Of a stretch of DNA of 64,000 bases, positions 34,703 through 44,053 are shown piece after piece. Position numbers and translations under genes: made by a program. The first letter of the stretch is position 1; every line of letters begins with the position of its first letter. The notes beneath the pieces are model-generated. The model worked only from the letters and a program-made list of their open reading frames with translations, ran no database searches and was not told where the DNA came from. Location: assembly GCF_001969815.1 (NCBI RefSeq), contig NZ_MRBK01000019.1, forward strand, positions 1 through 64,000. Reading direction: 5' to 3'. The DNA is from Bacillus swezeyi. GTDB lineage: Bacteria > Bacillota > Bacilli > Bacillales > Bacillaceae.

Positions 34703-35997
34703 TCATGAAGGAGGTCAATCCCCATTTTGAAGATTTTGTATTTAATTGGGATCAAACCTTTCAATTTCTCGTCGGCGGATACGGCTCATCGAAAAGCTAT
34801 CATACGGCATTAAAAATCGTCTTAAAGCTCCTTCAGGAAAAGCGGACCGCCTTAGTGGTACGGGAAGTGTTTGAAACACACAGGGACTCAACCTTTTCAT
34901 TATTTTCATCCATTATTGAGGAGCTCGGGGCTCAAAAAGCAGTCCAGGCGGTTTCCTCGCCGATGCACATCCGGTTCTCCAATGGGAGCCGGATCATTTT
35001 TAAAGGAATGGACAATCCGGCTAAATTGAAATCAGTCAATAATATTTCGCTGATTTGGATCGAGGAATGCTCAGAAGTGAAGTATGAAGGCTTCAAGGAA
35101 TTGATCGGCCGGCTGAGACATCCTGATTTTAAACTCTATATGATCTTAACGACAAACCCCGTCAGTCAAGCCAATTGGACATATAGACATTTCTTTAAGG
35201 ATGAGCGGAACAAACGGTTTATTTTGGATGACGAGACCCTGTATGAGAAGCGGATAATCGTCATTAAAGATACGTATTACCACCATTCTACGGCCGAAGA
35301 CAATTTGTTTCTGCCGAAAAGCTACATCAAACAGCTTGAGGATATGAAAGAATACGATCCAGATCTTTACCGGATTGCCCGGAAAGGCCGTTTCGGGGTA
35401 AATGGGACAAGGGTTTTGCCGCAATTTGAAGTGATGGAGCATGATGAGGTGATGAAGCAGATTTCTTTCATCAACAATCCCTTGAAGAGAACCGGGATGG
35501 ATTTCGGATTTGAAGAATCCTACAATGCCGTCATCCGGTCGGTCATCGATCCCGATAAAAAAGTTCTTTATATATATTGGGAGTATTACAAGAACAAGAT
35601 GACAGATGACAAGACGGCAGAAGAGCTCAAGGAACTCCGCGACACACAGGAGCTGATTAAAGCCGACCCGGCTGAACCGAAAAGCATTCAATACTTCAGA
35701 CAAAACGGTTTTAACATGGCCGGCGCCCGCAAATATCAGGGATCGCGCCTGCAATATACGAAAAAAATCAAACGGTTTAAAAAAATCTATTGTTCTGACC
35801 GCTGCATCAATACGATCTATGAATTGCAGCCGCTGACCTATGCAGCGGACAAAGACGGAAATATGAAAGAGGACCAGTTCACGATTGACCCGCATACTCT
35901 TTCTGCTTTATGGTACGCGCTTGATGACTATGAAGTCACTGATTTGAAAGCCGAACCGGAAGTGAAAAAACGTCCAAACAGAAAAAGGAGGAGGTAA
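34699..35997 (+). CDS. xtmB: Terminase large subunit XtmB
   Basis: The 432-residue protein has the packaging ATPase motifs: [16 protein letters not shown] (Walker A-like, about residue 28) and [11 protein letters not shown] (Walker B, about residue 117). The nuclease half begins near [18 protein letters not shown] (about residue 260). It pumps DNA into proheads. TTG 34699 lies six bases after AAGGTGA and is preferred to ATG 34705. Confidence 0.9.
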   Translation: MIMKEVNPHFEDFVFNWDQTFQFLVGGYGSSKSYHTALKIVLKLLQEKRTALVVREVFETHRDSTFSLFSSIIEELGAQKAVQAVSSPMHIRFSNGSRIIFKGMDNPAKLKSVNNISLIWIEECSEVKYEGFKELIGRLRHPDFKLYMILTTNPVSQANWTYRHFFKDERNKRFILDDETLYEKRIIVIKDTYYHHSTAEDNLFLPKSYIKQLEDMKEYDPDLYRIARKGRFGVNGTRVLPQFEVMEHDEVMKQISFINNPLKRTGMDFGFEESYNAVIRSVIDPDKKVLYIYWEYYKNKMTDDKTAEELKELRDTQELIKADPAEPKSIQYFRQNGFNMAGARKYQGSRLQYTKKIKRFKKIYCSDRCINTIYELQPLTYAADKDGNMKEDQFTIDPHTLSALWYALDDYEVTDLKAEPEVKKRPNRKRRR

Positions 35998-36000
35998 CGC

Positions 36001-37509
36001 ATGACCTCTCAGCAAACAGTAAGAGCAAGGGTCATGAAATCCCAGCTTCAGGGGCCTGTGACCAAGCAAATATATGAAGATCAATTTACGGAAATCTACG
36101 GTGAGGACATTATCGCGCCTCCATACAATATCAAAGAGCTCAAAATGATTGCCGAATATTCTTCCATTCTCCAGCAATGTATTGATGCATATAAAACGAA
36201 TATTTCCGGCTTCGGGCTTGATATCGAATATGCATTTGATTTTAACGGAGCCGATGTGACGCCCGACAAGAAAAAAGCGGCTGAAACCGATTGGTCCAGG
36301 CTTGAAGAATTTTGCCGCCACCTTCATTTTGATGAATCAGCGGAAACGGTATTAGGCTATATGATAGAAGACCGGGAAAAGACAGGAAACGGCTTTTTGG
36401 AAGTATTGAGGAACGGCGCGGGACAGCCGGCCGGAATTGAATACCTTGATGTGAAAAATATGCGCGTCTGCGGTTTGACGGAACCGGTCGAGATCGAATT
36501 CGTCTTCATGGAAAATGGAACCGTGAAAAAAATGAAAAGACAAAAAAAATTCCGCAAATACGTCCAGATGATTGACGGAAGGAAAGTGTACTTCAAAGAG
36601 TACGGCGATCCGCGCATCATGGATATGACCACCGGCGAGTTTGACGGACAGACTCCCCCTGAACGAAGTGCGAATGAAGCGATCCATTTTAGAATTGGCA
36701 GCGGCGTCTACGGCGTTCCCCGCTGGATCGGGAATATCGTCAATCTTTACGGAGCGAGGAAGGCGGAAGAGCTGAATTACATGTATTTCAGACAGGGGCG
36801 GCATGTGCCGGCCGTGATTACGGTAGAAAACGGCATGCTCTCAGAGACGTCGTACAGAGAGCTGCAGGAATATATGAATGATTTGGAAGGCGTTGAAAAT
36901 GCCCATAAGTTTTTGCTGATCGAAGCCGAAGGAATCGCTCAGGAAAAAGATCTTCACGGCACACAAGACATTACCCCAGTCAAAGTGGAAATTAAATCGC
37001 TTGCTGAAATTTTGCAGGAAGATGCGCTGTTTCTTGAATATGACGAAAAAAGCCGCAACAAAATCCGCTCGTCCTTCAGGCTTCCTCCGCTCTATACAGG
37101 AGATGCCCATGAATACAACAGGGCGACGGCTGATACCGCCCGCAAAATAACGGAAGAACAGGTTTTTGAACCGGAGCGGAAAATCCTGATCGGCAAGCTG
37201 AATACGCTGTTTCTGCGCGACTTGAAAATTTATCATGCCCGGCTGCAGTTAAAAGGACCAGACTTTCGCGACCCGCTTGAGATCGCAAAAGTGCTTGGTC
37301 CTTTTATTCAGGCGGGAGCCGTTTCTGCGAATGATCTGCGCGATCTGGCTGGAAGGGTGCTTGGCAAAACGCTTGATGAATGGCCTGAAGAGATTTACAG
37401 CCGGCCGCCCGCCGCTCAGTCTCAGCCTCAAGATGCGGCTGAAATCGCAAGCCTTATACCGGAATTAAAGACCGTCATCGAGTCATTGAAAAACCCTGAA
37501 AGGAGGTGA
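36001..37509 (+). CDS. xkdE: Portal protein XkdE
   Basis: The 502-residue protein has features of SPP1/HK97-type phage portals: ILQQCIDAYKTNISGFGLDI (about residues 58-77) and ARKAEELNYMYFRQGRHVPA in the clip/stem region, with a polar C-terminus. It starts three bases after the terminase gene behind AGGAGGTAACGC. It would form the dodecameric ring at one head vertex. Confidence 0.9.
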   Translation: MTSQQTVRARVMKSQLQGPVTKQIYEDQFTEIYGEDIIAPPYNIKELKMIAEYSSILQQCIDAYKTNISGFGLDIEYAFDFNGADVTPDKKKAAETDWSRLEEFCRHLHFDESAETVLGYMIEDREKTGNGFLEVLRNGAGQPAGIEYLDVKNMRVCGLTEPVEIEFVFMENGTVKKMKRQKKFRKYVQMIDGRKVYFKEYGDPRIMDMTTGEFDGQTPPERSANEAIHFRIGSGVYGVPRWIGNIVNLYGARKAEELNYMYFRQGRHVPAVITVENGMLSETSYRELQEYMNDLEGVENAHKFLLIEAEGIAQEKDLHGTQDITPVKVEIKSLAEILQEDALFLEYDEKSRNKIRSSFRLPPLYTGDAHEYNRATADTARKITEEQVFEPERKILIGKLNTLFLRDLKIYHARLQLKGPDFRDPLEIAKVLGPFIQAGAVSANDLRDLAGRVLGKTLDEWPEEIYSRPPAAQSQPQDAAEIASLIPELKTVIESLKNPERR

Positions 37510-37516
37510 ACACTTC

Positions 37517-38356
37517 GTGCCGAGAGAGCTTAAGAATGCAAAAATCAATTTTGTCAGCTATGTCGATAAAGCGGCTAACAAAAAGAAATTCTTTTTGACC
37601 AAATCAAGCGGGCCGCCGACATTTCAAAAGGAAGTCAAACTGATCACAAAAGCAGCAGATGAAAAAAAACTCGTCTACGGTGTGGTCTATGAACCGAATG
37701 TCATGGATGCCCACAGCGATTTTATGACGGCTGAGGAAATCCAAAAGGCGGCTCACGGTTTTCTGAAAGACGCCCGCAAGATTGACAAGGACCACAATTT
37801 TCAGGGCGGCGTCGGTGAAGTTGTCGAATCATATGTCGCTCCGGCTGATTTTGAAGTAAACGGCGAAACGATTGTAAAAGGCTCTTGGGTCTTGGTCACA
37901 AAAGCCTGTGATGAAGTCTGGGAGCAGATTAAAAAAGGAGAAATAACAGGCTACAGTATGGCAGGAACCGCTGAAACGCTCCACCATCAATCAGCAGCCG
38001 ACAGGGAAAATGACAGTTTTTTTCAGCTGATGAAACAATTTTTCGCACGAGACAAACAAAAAAAGGGAGAGGGAGAAAAAGAGATGAAACGAACAGAATT
38101 CCAGGGAACCATCGAAGCCGTCTTGGCTCCGCTTCTTAAGCGTCTTGACGCTCTGGAAGAAAATACAGATGCAAACGATAAACACGATCAAACACAGCAG
38201 GACGCTCATCTTAAAGAAGTGATCCAGGAAATGCTCGAACCCCTTATTTCACGAATTGAAGCGCTCGAAAAGATGAGAGGCGCTTCAAAGCAGACCGAAG
38301 ATGAAAAAGGCGGAGCTGAGGAAGTTAAAAAATCGATTTGGAGCGGATTGCTTTAA
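37517..38356 (+). CDS. xkdF: XkdF, prohead protease-like protein
   Basis: GTG 37517 follows AAAGGAGGTGAAC. The first 160 residues (VYGVVYEPNVMDAHSDFMTA, then SWVLVTKACDEVWEQIKKGE) match the XkdF serine protease domain thought to process the capsid or scaffold. The C-terminal 100 residues are a charged coiled coil (KRLDALEENTDANDKHDQTQ), probably a scaffold-like region. It sits between portal and capsid genes, as in PBSX. Confidence 0.85.
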   Translation: MPRELKNAKINFVSYVDKAANKKKFFLTKSSGPPTFQKEVKLITKAADEKKLVYGVVYEPNVMDAHSDFMTAEEIQKAAHGFLKDARKIDKDHNFQGGVGEVVESYVAPADFEVNGETIVKGSWVLVTKACDEVWEQIKKGEITGYSMAGTAETLHHQSAADRENDSFFQLMKQFFARDKQKKGEGEKEMKRTEFQGTIEAVLAPLLKRLDALEENTDANDKHDQTQQDAHLKEVIQEMLEPLISRIEALEKMRGASKQTEDEKGGAEEVKKSIWSGLL

Positions 38357-38374
38357 TTCAAGAGGAGGAAAACA

Positions 38375-39310
38375 ATGAGAAATCAAGATATCATTCGAAA
38401 AGCAGAAATGTCGCTTGCGACGCTCAAAAGCGGAGGATTAATGAATCCGGCGCAGGCTTCCGCATTTATTCGCATGGTGCAAAATACGCCGACGATCTTC
38501 AATGAATCCCGCGTCATCCAAATGGAAAACGATTCGCAGAAGTTTGAAAAGATCGGCTTTGGCCAGCGGATTTTAAGGGCGGCTGATGAAGGAAAAGCAT
38601 TGGCTGATGATCAATTAACCGTCCCGGTGACAAGCACTGTTCAACTGAATACGAAAGAAGTCATCGCCGAAGTCAACATTACGTACGACACGCTTGAAAA
38701 TAACATTGAAAAAGACGGCCTGCAAAATACGCTGATGCAGATGCTTGCAGAACGCGCCGCCGTCGATATTGAAGAGCTGATTGTCAATGGTGATGTGTCA
38801 TCATCTGACCCATATCTTGCCCAGCTTGACGGCATCAGGAAGCAGTCCGTCTCCCACATTGTCGATGCCGGAGGAGAAGAAATCAGCAGACAGCTTTTTA
38901 AACGGGGGCTTAAAGCCGTTCCGGCAAAATATATGCGCGTTCCTCAGGAATTCAGATTCTATACTTCGCTTGGACAGGAAGTGGAATGGAAGGACCGTGT
39001 CGCAGACCGTCAAACAAATCTCGGGGATGCAGCCGTTCAAGGCGGATTGTCTACCGCTTTCGGAGTACCTGTTAAAGGGGTATCAAACATTCAGCCGTAT
39101 ACCTATGGAGAAGGAGAAACGGCAGGTGAGGCTTCAGACATCATCTTGACGCATCCGAAAAACATTATTCTCGGTTTCTCGCGGAATATCAGAATCGAAG
39201 TTGATAAAGACATCCGCGCCCGCAAATTTATCATCGTGCTGACTGCTAAGCTCGACAGCAAATTTGAAGAAGAAGATGCAGTCGCAAAAATGATTAATGT
39301 AAAAGAGTAG
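38375..39310 (+). CDS. xkdG: Major capsid protein XkdG
   Basis: The 311-residue protein lies at the capsid position and is similar in length to XkdG. It has HK97-fold-like segments such as [20 protein letters not shown] and the C-terminal [20 protein letters not shown]. The ribosome site AAGAGGAGGAAAAC is strong, as expected for the most abundant virion protein. Confidence 0.85.
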   Translation: MRNQDIIRKAEMSLATLKSGGLMNPAQASAFIRMVQNTPTIFNESRVIQMENDSQKFEKIGFGQRILRAADEGKALADDQLTVPVTSTVQLNTKEVIAEVNITYDTLENNIEKDGLQNTLMQMLAERAAVDIEELIVNGDVSSSDPYLAQLDGIRKQSVSHIVDAGGEEISRQLFKRGLKAVPAKYMRVPQEFRFYTSLGQEVEWKDRVADRQTNLGDAAVQGGLSTAFGVPVKGVSNIQPYTYGEGETAGEASDIILTHPKNIILGFSRNIRIEVDKDIRARKFIIVLTAKLDSKFEEEDAVAKMINVKE

Positions 39311-39315
39311 CAGGC

Positions 39316-39510
39316 ATGTACAGTGCAAGATTGGTAAAAGGGAGAACCTATGATGTGAAAGGGTGCAGGTTCAGATATCAAGAGGAACAGCCCATTTCCA
39401 GGGAAATATACCGGTATATAAAAGAAAACCCTTGTTTTGAAGTCAAGGAAACGCGCCGGAAAACGGCAAAAGCCCGAGGAAGGATGGATGAAGATGCTGA
39501 TCACACCTGA
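39316..39510 (+). CDS. YqbF-like small phage protein
   Basis: The 64-residue protein starts [20 protein letters not shown]. The N-terminal beta motif resembles the YqbF proteins encoded after the capsid gene in the related skin element. The ribosome site is weak (GTAGCAGGC) and the gene overlaps the next one in another frame, so translation may be coupled to the capsid gene. Confidence 0.6.
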   Translation: MYSARLVKGRTYDVKGCRFRYQEEQPISREIYRYIKENPCFEVKETRRKTAKARGRMDEDADHT

Positions 39511-39868
39511 TGAAATCATTCAGTATTCCGTTTTCGAGGCTGTGAAAAACCGTCCTCCGGAATTGCTGCGCCGGGATATTCTTGAAGCCGAAGCAGACAT
39601 CCAGCAGATGACGGGTCATCGTTTCACAGATGAAAAATATTATCCGCTTCCGGAAAAGGCAAGGCTCGCTTTGCTGCAGCTGGCACAATACTATGCCTTG
39701 AAAAACGGTGATGAGTCACTGCTGAAAGGCTACAAATCCGAAAAGCTAGGAGACTACTCCTATACGCTGTCTGACGGCGGAGGAATAGTGAAGCCGGATG
39801 TCTACAAGCTTCTTGAAGAATATATTCTCGATTACGAATCTGCCCGCTTAAAGGTGCGTGCGATATGA
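39488..39868 (+). CDS. Head-tail connector, YqbG-like (DUF3199)
   Basis: ATG 39488, behind GAGGAAGG, gives 126 residues, close to skin YqbG. It contains [20 protein letters not shown] and [20 protein letters not shown], typical of the helical adaptor proteins that dock below the portal. It overlaps the XkdH gene by four bases. Confidence 0.75.
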   Translation: MKMLITPDEIIQYSVFEAVKNRPPELLRRDILEAEADIQQMTGHRFTDEKYYPLPEKARLALLQLAQYYALKNGDESLLKGYKSEKLGDYSYTLSDGGGIVKPDVYKLLEEYILDYESARLKVRAI

Positions 39869-40221
39869 GCTACCGGAAGTTGTTAAGCGACCGCTGTGAT
39901 ATCTACCATGTAAAAGAAGAGCAGGCGCAAGAAGCGAGATACGGCGTTCCTGCCGGAGACCTTCAGCCGCTCCGCACATATGGGGAAACGCCTGATGCTG
40001 CAAATGTCCCCTGCTATTTTACAGAAAGAAGCCAGTCGATGATTCAAAAAGATCCGGAGCAGGTCATTTACCATTCCTATTTGGTGCATTTTCCGCTAAA
40101 TGCAGATGTCCGTCTCCATGATCTAGTCGTGTGGAACGGTGTCAGCTATACTCTGCAAAAACCAAAAAGCATCAAAGATCATCATTGGGAAGTCTTGGCC
40201 GTAAGGGATGAAAAACTATGA
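39865..40221 (+). CDS. xkdH: XkdH, head closure/stopper-like protein
   Basis: The 118-residue protein ([20 protein letters not shown]; ending [15 protein letters not shown]) has the small beta-barrel pattern of head-completion proteins and the place of XkdH (YqbH, DUF3599). Four-base overlaps on both sides show tight translational coupling. Confidence 0.75.
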   Translation: MSYRKLLSDRCDIYHVKEEQAQEARYGVPAGDLQPLRTYGETPDAANVPCYFTERSQSMIQKDPEQVIYHSYLVHFPLNADVRLHDLVVWNGVSYTLQKPKSIKDHHWEVLAVRDEKL

Positions 40222-40706
40222 AAATAAAAGGTTTGAAGCAGCTGTCCGGAGCACTTGAAAAAGCCGGACGCGGAAGCTTCCGGAAAAAAGCCGCCGAGTG
40301 GCTTGAACAGGAGGGGCTTGATTTTTTAGATCTTGTCAGGCAAGAAATCATGCAGGCGGGCTCCGTTGATACGGGACTGCTTCTGCGTTCGTTCCGGCGG
40401 GGAGCGGACAGGAATATATGGACAATGGAAAGCGGCGGCCTGTCGCTCGAAATAGGCACTGAATTGGATTATGCCTCATTTGTGAATGACGGTCATTGGA
40501 TGGGAGGAAAAGAAGGAGTCAGGTGGATTCCCGGAAGGTGGCAGGGCGGACGTTTTCAATATGATCCCGGATCATCAAAGGGCATGGCATTAAAACGGCA
40601 ATGGATAAAAGGAACAGGCTATTGGGAGCATGCGCTTTACATATTTGAGCGTTTATTTGAAAAACGTCTTGATGAAAGGCTGCAAACATGGCTGGATTCC
40701 TTGTAA
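40218..40706 (+). CDS. xkdI: XkdI, HK97 gp10-like tail protein
   Basis: The 162-residue protein begins [20 protein letters not shown] and contains GSVDTGLLLRSFRRGAD and GTELDYASFVNDGHWMGGK, hallmarks of gp10-like tail-completion or neck proteins (the DTGxLRxS and YAxxVNxGH motifs). It is placed as in PBSX. Confidence 0.85.
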   Translation: MKIKGLKQLSGALEKAGRGSFRKKAAEWLEQEGLDFLDLVRQEIMQAGSVDTGLLLRSFRRGADRNIWTMESGGLSLEIGTELDYASFVNDGHWMGGKEGVRWIPGRWQGGRFQYDPGSSKGMALKRQWIKGTGYWEHALYIFERLFEKRLDERLQTWLDSL

Positions 40707-40718
40707 GGAGGTGATGAT

Positions 40719-41159
40719 TTGAACGATGAAACGGGATCTGTCATGAATTTCTTTTATCAAATCTTTCCCGCAGTATGCTATGAAAAAGAAATTCCAGATC
40801 ATTTTCAAATACCGTCGCTTTATTTTCCTCCTCCTTCTGTCTTTGATGAAAATGACACAGTCTCAACCTTCAAGAAGGTCTTCAGCTTGAATGTAAAACT
40901 GTTTCATCATGACTCACAAAAAGCCCATGATCATGCGGAACGGATCGCAGACGCCGTAAGACAAGTGCGCCATGCCATTCCGCTTGTTGATCAGTCAGGC
41001 GCCGATACCGGGGAAAGCTTGAGAATCAGCAGAATCGAGACGAGGATAGGAGATGCCGGGACGGCGTCCATTATTGTTCAATGGAACAGCCGCTATTGGT
41101 ATAAAAGAGAAGCTCAGCCTTCTCTTGAAACAATTGATTTTACAAACGGGGTGAAATAA
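40719..41159 (+). CDS. xkdJ: XkdJ, tail terminator-like protein
   Basis: TTG 40719 is seven bases after AAGGAGGTG. The 146-residue product (FFYQIFPAVCYEKEIPDHFQ) resembles YqbJ/XkdJ in length and place between XkdI and the sheath gene. It is probably the tail terminator, as inferred from its position in contractile phage maps. Confidence 0.75.
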   Translation: MNDETGSVMNFFYQIFPAVCYEKEIPDHFQIPSLYFPPPSVFDENDTVSTFKKVFSLNVKLFHHDSQKAHDHAERIADAVRQVRHAIPLVDQSGADTGESLRISRIETRIGDAGTASIIVQWNSRYWYKREAQPSLETIDFTNGVK

Positions 41160-41384
41160 TTGGCAGTCGGTAAAAAGACAAAATCCGAAGCAAAAAAGGC
41201 GTCTCAGGCAGAGCATGAAGCGCTTTTTTTTATTGCAGATCTGCGAGAGCACGCAAAAGAGCTTTTCGGCATTAAAGCGGAAGTTCTCGACGGTGCTCTT
41301 TTTCATGTGAAAGAACAACAAATTTCAAAAACTGAGGCAAGTCAGCTTATTCAAACATTTTTAGCCAAGGAGGTCATAAATTAA
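41160..41384 (+). CDS. ykzM: YqzN/YkzM-type small phage protein
   Basis: The 74-residue protein starts at TTG 41160, directly after the xkdJ stop codon (TAA), behind GGGGTGA. It is basic at the N-terminus (AVGKKTKSEAKKASQAEHEA) and ends in a helix (ISKTEASQLIQTFLAKEVIN). A gene of this family precedes the sheath gene in both PBSX and skin. Its function is unknown. It overlaps the sheath start by one base. Confidence 0.7.
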   Translation: MAVGKKTKSEAKKASQAEHEALFFIADLREHAKELFGIKAEVLDGALFHVKEQQISKTEASQLIQTFLAKEVIN

Positions 41385-42730
41385 TGAACGGCGGAACATT
41401 TACACCAGGTAAAGAAAAAGAGCGTGCCGGTATTTATTTTAATTTCAAAACGACAGCAGAGGAACGGGTTTCTCTCGGAAACCGCGGCACGGTAGCGCTT
41501 CCTGTCATAACCAGCTGGGGAGAACCGAAAACATTTGCAGCCATTTCAACCATCGAGGATTTAAACAAAAAAGTGGGACTGAACATTGATGATCCGTCTC
41601 TTCTATTGTTGCGCGAAGCGAAGAAAAATGCGGAGACGGTTCTATTATACCGTTTGAATACAGGTGTTACAGCCAAAGCTCAAATTGGCGAAACAATGAC
41701 GGTAACAGCAAAATACGGAGGTGAAAAAGGGAACGACATCTCCATTCGCATTTCCGAGAATGTTCTCGATTCAAAAAAATATGATGTGGCAACTTTTGTC
41801 GGCACAGATGAAGCTGACCGCCAGACCGTTAAAACGGCTGAAGAGCTTATGCCAAATGCTTATGTCGAATTTCAGGGAGAAGGCCCCCTTGAACTGACAG
41901 CCGGCGCAAAACTGTCCGGAGGTGAAAACGGCACGGCGAGTGTCGCCGATTACACGGCATTTTTAGATGCAGCTGAAACAGAATACTTTCATACGATCGC
42001 TTTGCCCGTAGCCGAAAATGAACAGCTGAAAGCTACTTTTGCGGCTTTCATCAAGCGGCTTCGCGATAAACAAGGGCTGAAAATCCAAGGCGTCGTCGCC
42101 AATTATGCCGGTGATTATGAAGGCATCATTAATGTAACAGGGGGCGTTGTGCTGGATGACGGCACAGAAATCACCCCTGAACAAGCGACGGCATGGGTCG
42201 CCGGAGCAAGCGCGGGTGCGACTTTTAATCAATCATTAACTTTTGTCGAATATGAAGGCGCTGTTGACGTCCTTAACCGTTTGGATGAAGACCGGGTGAT
42301 TGACCGCTTGAAAAAAGGCGAGTTCTTATTTACGTTTGATGCCCGAGATCAATCGGTCAGCGTTGAAAAAGACATCAACTCTTTAACGAGCTTCACGGCG
42401 GAAAAGAATAAAAAATTCTCCAAAAACAAAATCATCCGCGTCCTTGACGGGGTAAACAATGACCTGACCCGTGAATTGAAGGCTTTAATCAAAGCCCGAA
42501 AAGCAAGCGGCAGCGGCATTCCTGCTTCTGACGACGGCTTGCAGTATGTGAAAACCTTGATTATCCAATACATGACGGCGCTTCAGGAAGCAGGCGGCAT
42601 TTCCGGATTTGATTCAGAAAATGACATTGCCATTGCGCTGAACGAAGACCGCGACGGATTTTTAATCGATGCAGCAATTCAGCCGGTTGATGCGGCAGAA
42701 AAATTCTACTTTAATGTGGAGGTAAAATAA
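41384..42730 (+). CDS. xkdK: Tail sheath protein XkdK
   Basis: The 448-residue protein has the contractile sheath plan: N-terminal strand (RAGIYFNFKTTAEERVSLGN), an inserted domain, and the conserved C-terminal region (SFTAEKNKKFSKNKIIRVLD; ending PVDAAEKFYFNVEVK). The contractile tail identifies the element as a myovirus-like PBSX relative. It begins at TAATG with the upstream gene. Confidence 0.9.
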   Translation: MNGGTFTPGKEKERAGIYFNFKTTAEERVSLGNRGTVALPVITSWGEPKTFAAISTIEDLNKKVGLNIDDPSLLLLREAKKNAETVLLYRLNTGVTAKAQIGETMTVTAKYGGEKGNDISIRISENVLDSKKYDVATFVGTDEADRQTVKTAEELMPNAYVEFQGEGPLELTAGAKLSGGENGTASVADYTAFLDAAETEYFHTIALPVAENEQLKATFAAFIKRLRDKQGLKIQGVVANYAGDYEGIINVTGGVVLDDGTEITPEQATAWVAGASAGATFNQSLTFVEYEGAVDVLNRLDEDRVIDRLKKGEFLFTFDARDQSVSVEKDINSLTSFTAEKNKKFSKNKIIRVLDGVNNDLTRELKALIKARKASGSGIPASDDGLQYVKTLIIQYMTALQEAGGISGFDSENDIAIALNEDRDGFLIDAAIQPVDAAEKFYFNVEVK

Positions 42731-42731
42731 T

Positions 42732-43175
42732 ATGGCTTTAAAAGCGCAAAATACGATTTCAGGAAAAGAAGGCCGTCTGTTTCTTGATGGACAGGAGATG
42801 GCCCATATCAAAACATTTGAAGCGAATGTAGAAAAAAATAAGGCTGAAGTCAATATTATGGGACGGCGCATGACGGGCCACAAAACAACAGGTGCAAACG
42901 GTACTGGAACGGCAACATTTTATAAAGTCACCTCTCAATTTGTCACGCTGATGATGAATTATGTGAAAAAAGGCGAAGATCCGTACTTTACTCTCCAGGC
43001 CGTTCTTGAAGATCAATCATCAGGCCGCGGAACAGAGCGCGTCACCCTGTATGACGTCAACTTCGACTCCGCCAAAATCGCCGGACTTGACGTTGATTCA
43101 GAGGCGCTTGAAGAAGAAGTGCCATTCACATTTGAAGATTTTGATGTACCTGAAAAGCTGAAGGATACGTTTTAA
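42732..43175 (+). CDS. xkdM: Tail tube protein XkdM
   Basis: The 147-residue length is identical to that of PBSX XkdM. It contains NTISGKEGRLFLDGQEMAHI and HKTTGANGTGTATFYKVTSQ, the beta-barrel tube-protein pattern. It polymerises into the inner tube inside the sheath. Immediately downstream is the antisense toxin locus. Confidence 0.9.
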   Translation: MALKAQNTISGKEGRLFLDGQEMAHIKTFEANVEKNKAEVNIMGRRMTGHKTTGANGTGTATFYKVTSQFVTLMMNYVKKGEDPYFTLQAVLEDQSSGRGTERVTLYDVNFDSAKIAGLDVDSEALEEEVPFTFEDFDVPEKLKDTF

Positions 43176-43185
43176 TGGCTGTCGG

Positions 43186-43214
43186 TTGTCAATATTCTCT
43201 ATCTATGTTATAAA
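43186..43214 (+). promoter_or_regulatory. Promoter of the predicted antisense antitoxin RNA
   Basis: TTGTCA, a 17-base spacer and TATAAA form a good sigma-A promoter just after xkdM, pointing towards the 3' end of the toxin transcript. Confidence 0.6.
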
Positions 43215-43230
43215 AAAGGTATATTCTTCG

Positions 43231-43272
43231 TAAAATAAAAACGGGCTTCAGGTGCTGGTAACACCTGAAGCC
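43231..43272 (-). terminator. Terminator of the toxin mRNA
   Basis: A perfect 11-bp stem (GGCTTCAGGTG/CACCTGAAGCC) with a seven-base loop is followed on the minus strand by TTTTTATTTTA. Confidence 0.8.
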
Positions 43273-43314
43273 GTGTACAACGAAGCCCATAGCGGGCTGG
43301 CTCAGATTGTTCAT

Positions 43315-43368
43315 AGAAATAGACCAATCCCTGGTTTGTGAGGCTCAAGGGTTGGTCTATTTCTTTTT
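43315..43368 (+). terminator. Terminator of the antitoxin RNA
   Basis: A 17-bp stem with one bulge (AGAAATAGACCAA...CCCT against AGGGTTGGTCTATTTCT), then TTTTG. The right arm contains the toxin stop codon on the opposite strand. Confidence 0.75.
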
Positions 43369-43440
43369 GTTGAATGACAGCATGGCAACGATTAAGCTGG
43401 TAAATGTAAATGTCAGCATCAGCGCTTCAAATGTCGTCAA
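43357..43440 (-). CDS. Holin-like type I toxin peptide (27 residues)
   Basis: TTG 43440 follows AAAGGGGGTGAGG and opens a 27-codon gene: MTTFEALMLTFTFTSLIVAM then LSFNKKK. One membrane helix and a lysine-rich end fit the TxpA/BsrG/Hol-Tox family of prophage-encoded toxic peptides, which begin MT/SxxExL. The mRNA has an extended -10 promoter, a long 3' untranslated region and an opposing overlapping RNA. The peptide would insert into the membrane or disturb the envelope if the antitoxin is lost. It is too short for routine gene calling. Confidence 0.7.
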   Translation of the reverse strand: MTTFEALMLTFTFTSLIVAMLSFNKKK

Positions 43441-43513
43441 AAGGCCTCACCCCCTTTTTAAAGGAGTGAGCCAGACCGCCCCTTGAGTGAGCCAATTCAG
43501 TTGTACAAGGAAT

Positions 43514-43522
43514 ATTATACCA
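43514..43522 (-). promoter_or_regulatory. Extended -10 promoter of the toxin gene
   Basis: On the minus strand TGGTATAAT forms a TGn-extended perfect -10 about 75 bases upstream of the toxin start. No clear -35 hexamer is seen. Confidence 0.6.
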
Positions 43523-43603
43523 TGCACTCTCGCTAAGCCGGGGGTGTTTTTTATTTTTGAAAAATACGAATCCGAAAAACGAATTTTGGGAGGACAAACA
43601 ATT

Positions 43604-44053
43604 ATGAGCGAAAAACAAGAACAAAAAGTATATGATCTATCCTTTTTTATGCCTGGCCAAACCGTTGAAGCCGAAGAAATCAAAGTCCCGATTTCAAAGC
43701 GCTTCGCCGATAAAAAAGGCAATGTCATTCCATTTGTGTTTAAACCGATTACAACAGAGCGCATCGATGAGCTGGAAAAAGAAAATACGACGTATAAAAA
43801 CATTAAAGGCAGAGGCCGCGTCAAAGACCTCGACACCCAGCGCTTCTATGCCAGAATCGCGATCGAATCCACCATCTATCCCGATTTCCGTTCAAAAGAA
43901 TTAAGAGAAGCTTATAAAACAGCTGATCCGGTCGAAGTGGCCAAACGCGTCCTTTCCGTCGGCGGAGAATATGCCAACTGGCTCAACAAGGCGATTGAAA
44001 TCAACGGCTTTGAAGACGACCTTGAAGATCTGGAAGAAGAAGCAAAAAACTAA
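43604..44053 (+). CDS. xkdN: XkdN, tail assembly chaperone (zero frame)
   Basis: ATG 43604, behind GGGAGGACAAACAATT, gives 149 residues (KVYDLSFFMPGQTVEAEEIK; YANWLNKAIEINGFEDDLED). It sits between tube and tape-measure genes, where tailed phages encode the tail assembly chaperones (lambda G/GT). The last codons before the stop are GCA AAA AAC TAA, a classic slippery heptamer, so a fraction of ribosomes should continue in the -1 frame. Confidence 0.85.
   Translation: MSEKQEQKVYDLSFFMPGQTVEAEEIKVPISKRFADKKGNVIPFVFKPITTERIDELEKENTTYKNIKGRGRVKDLDTQRFYARIAIESTIYPDFRSKELREAYKTADPVEVAKRVLSVGGEYANWLNKAIEINGFEDDLEDLEEEAKN
44044..44050 (+). promoter_or_regulatory. Slippery heptamer for programmed -1 frameshift
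   Basis: A AAA AAC lies in the zero frame of xkdN immediately before its stop codon. Slipping back one base gives CTA ATC AAG GAT and leads into the open -1 extension. Confidence 0.75.

Larger units (their letters stand above)
43221..43368 (+). ncRNA. Predicted antitoxin RNA (type I system)
   Basis: A transcript of about 148 bases is bounded by the promoter at 43186-43214 and the plus-strand terminator at 43315-43368. It is fully complementary to the last codons and 3' untranslated region of the opposing toxin mRNA, the arrangement of txpA/RatA and bsrG/SR4 in B. subtilis. It would pair with the toxin mRNA and trigger its cleavage or block its translation. Its existence is inferred from signals only. 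Confidence 0.55.

Noticed and set aside
35146..35895. Minus-strand frame of 249 codons inside xtmB
   Set aside because: It is antisense to the terminase gene; there is no start signal and the protein is without motifs.
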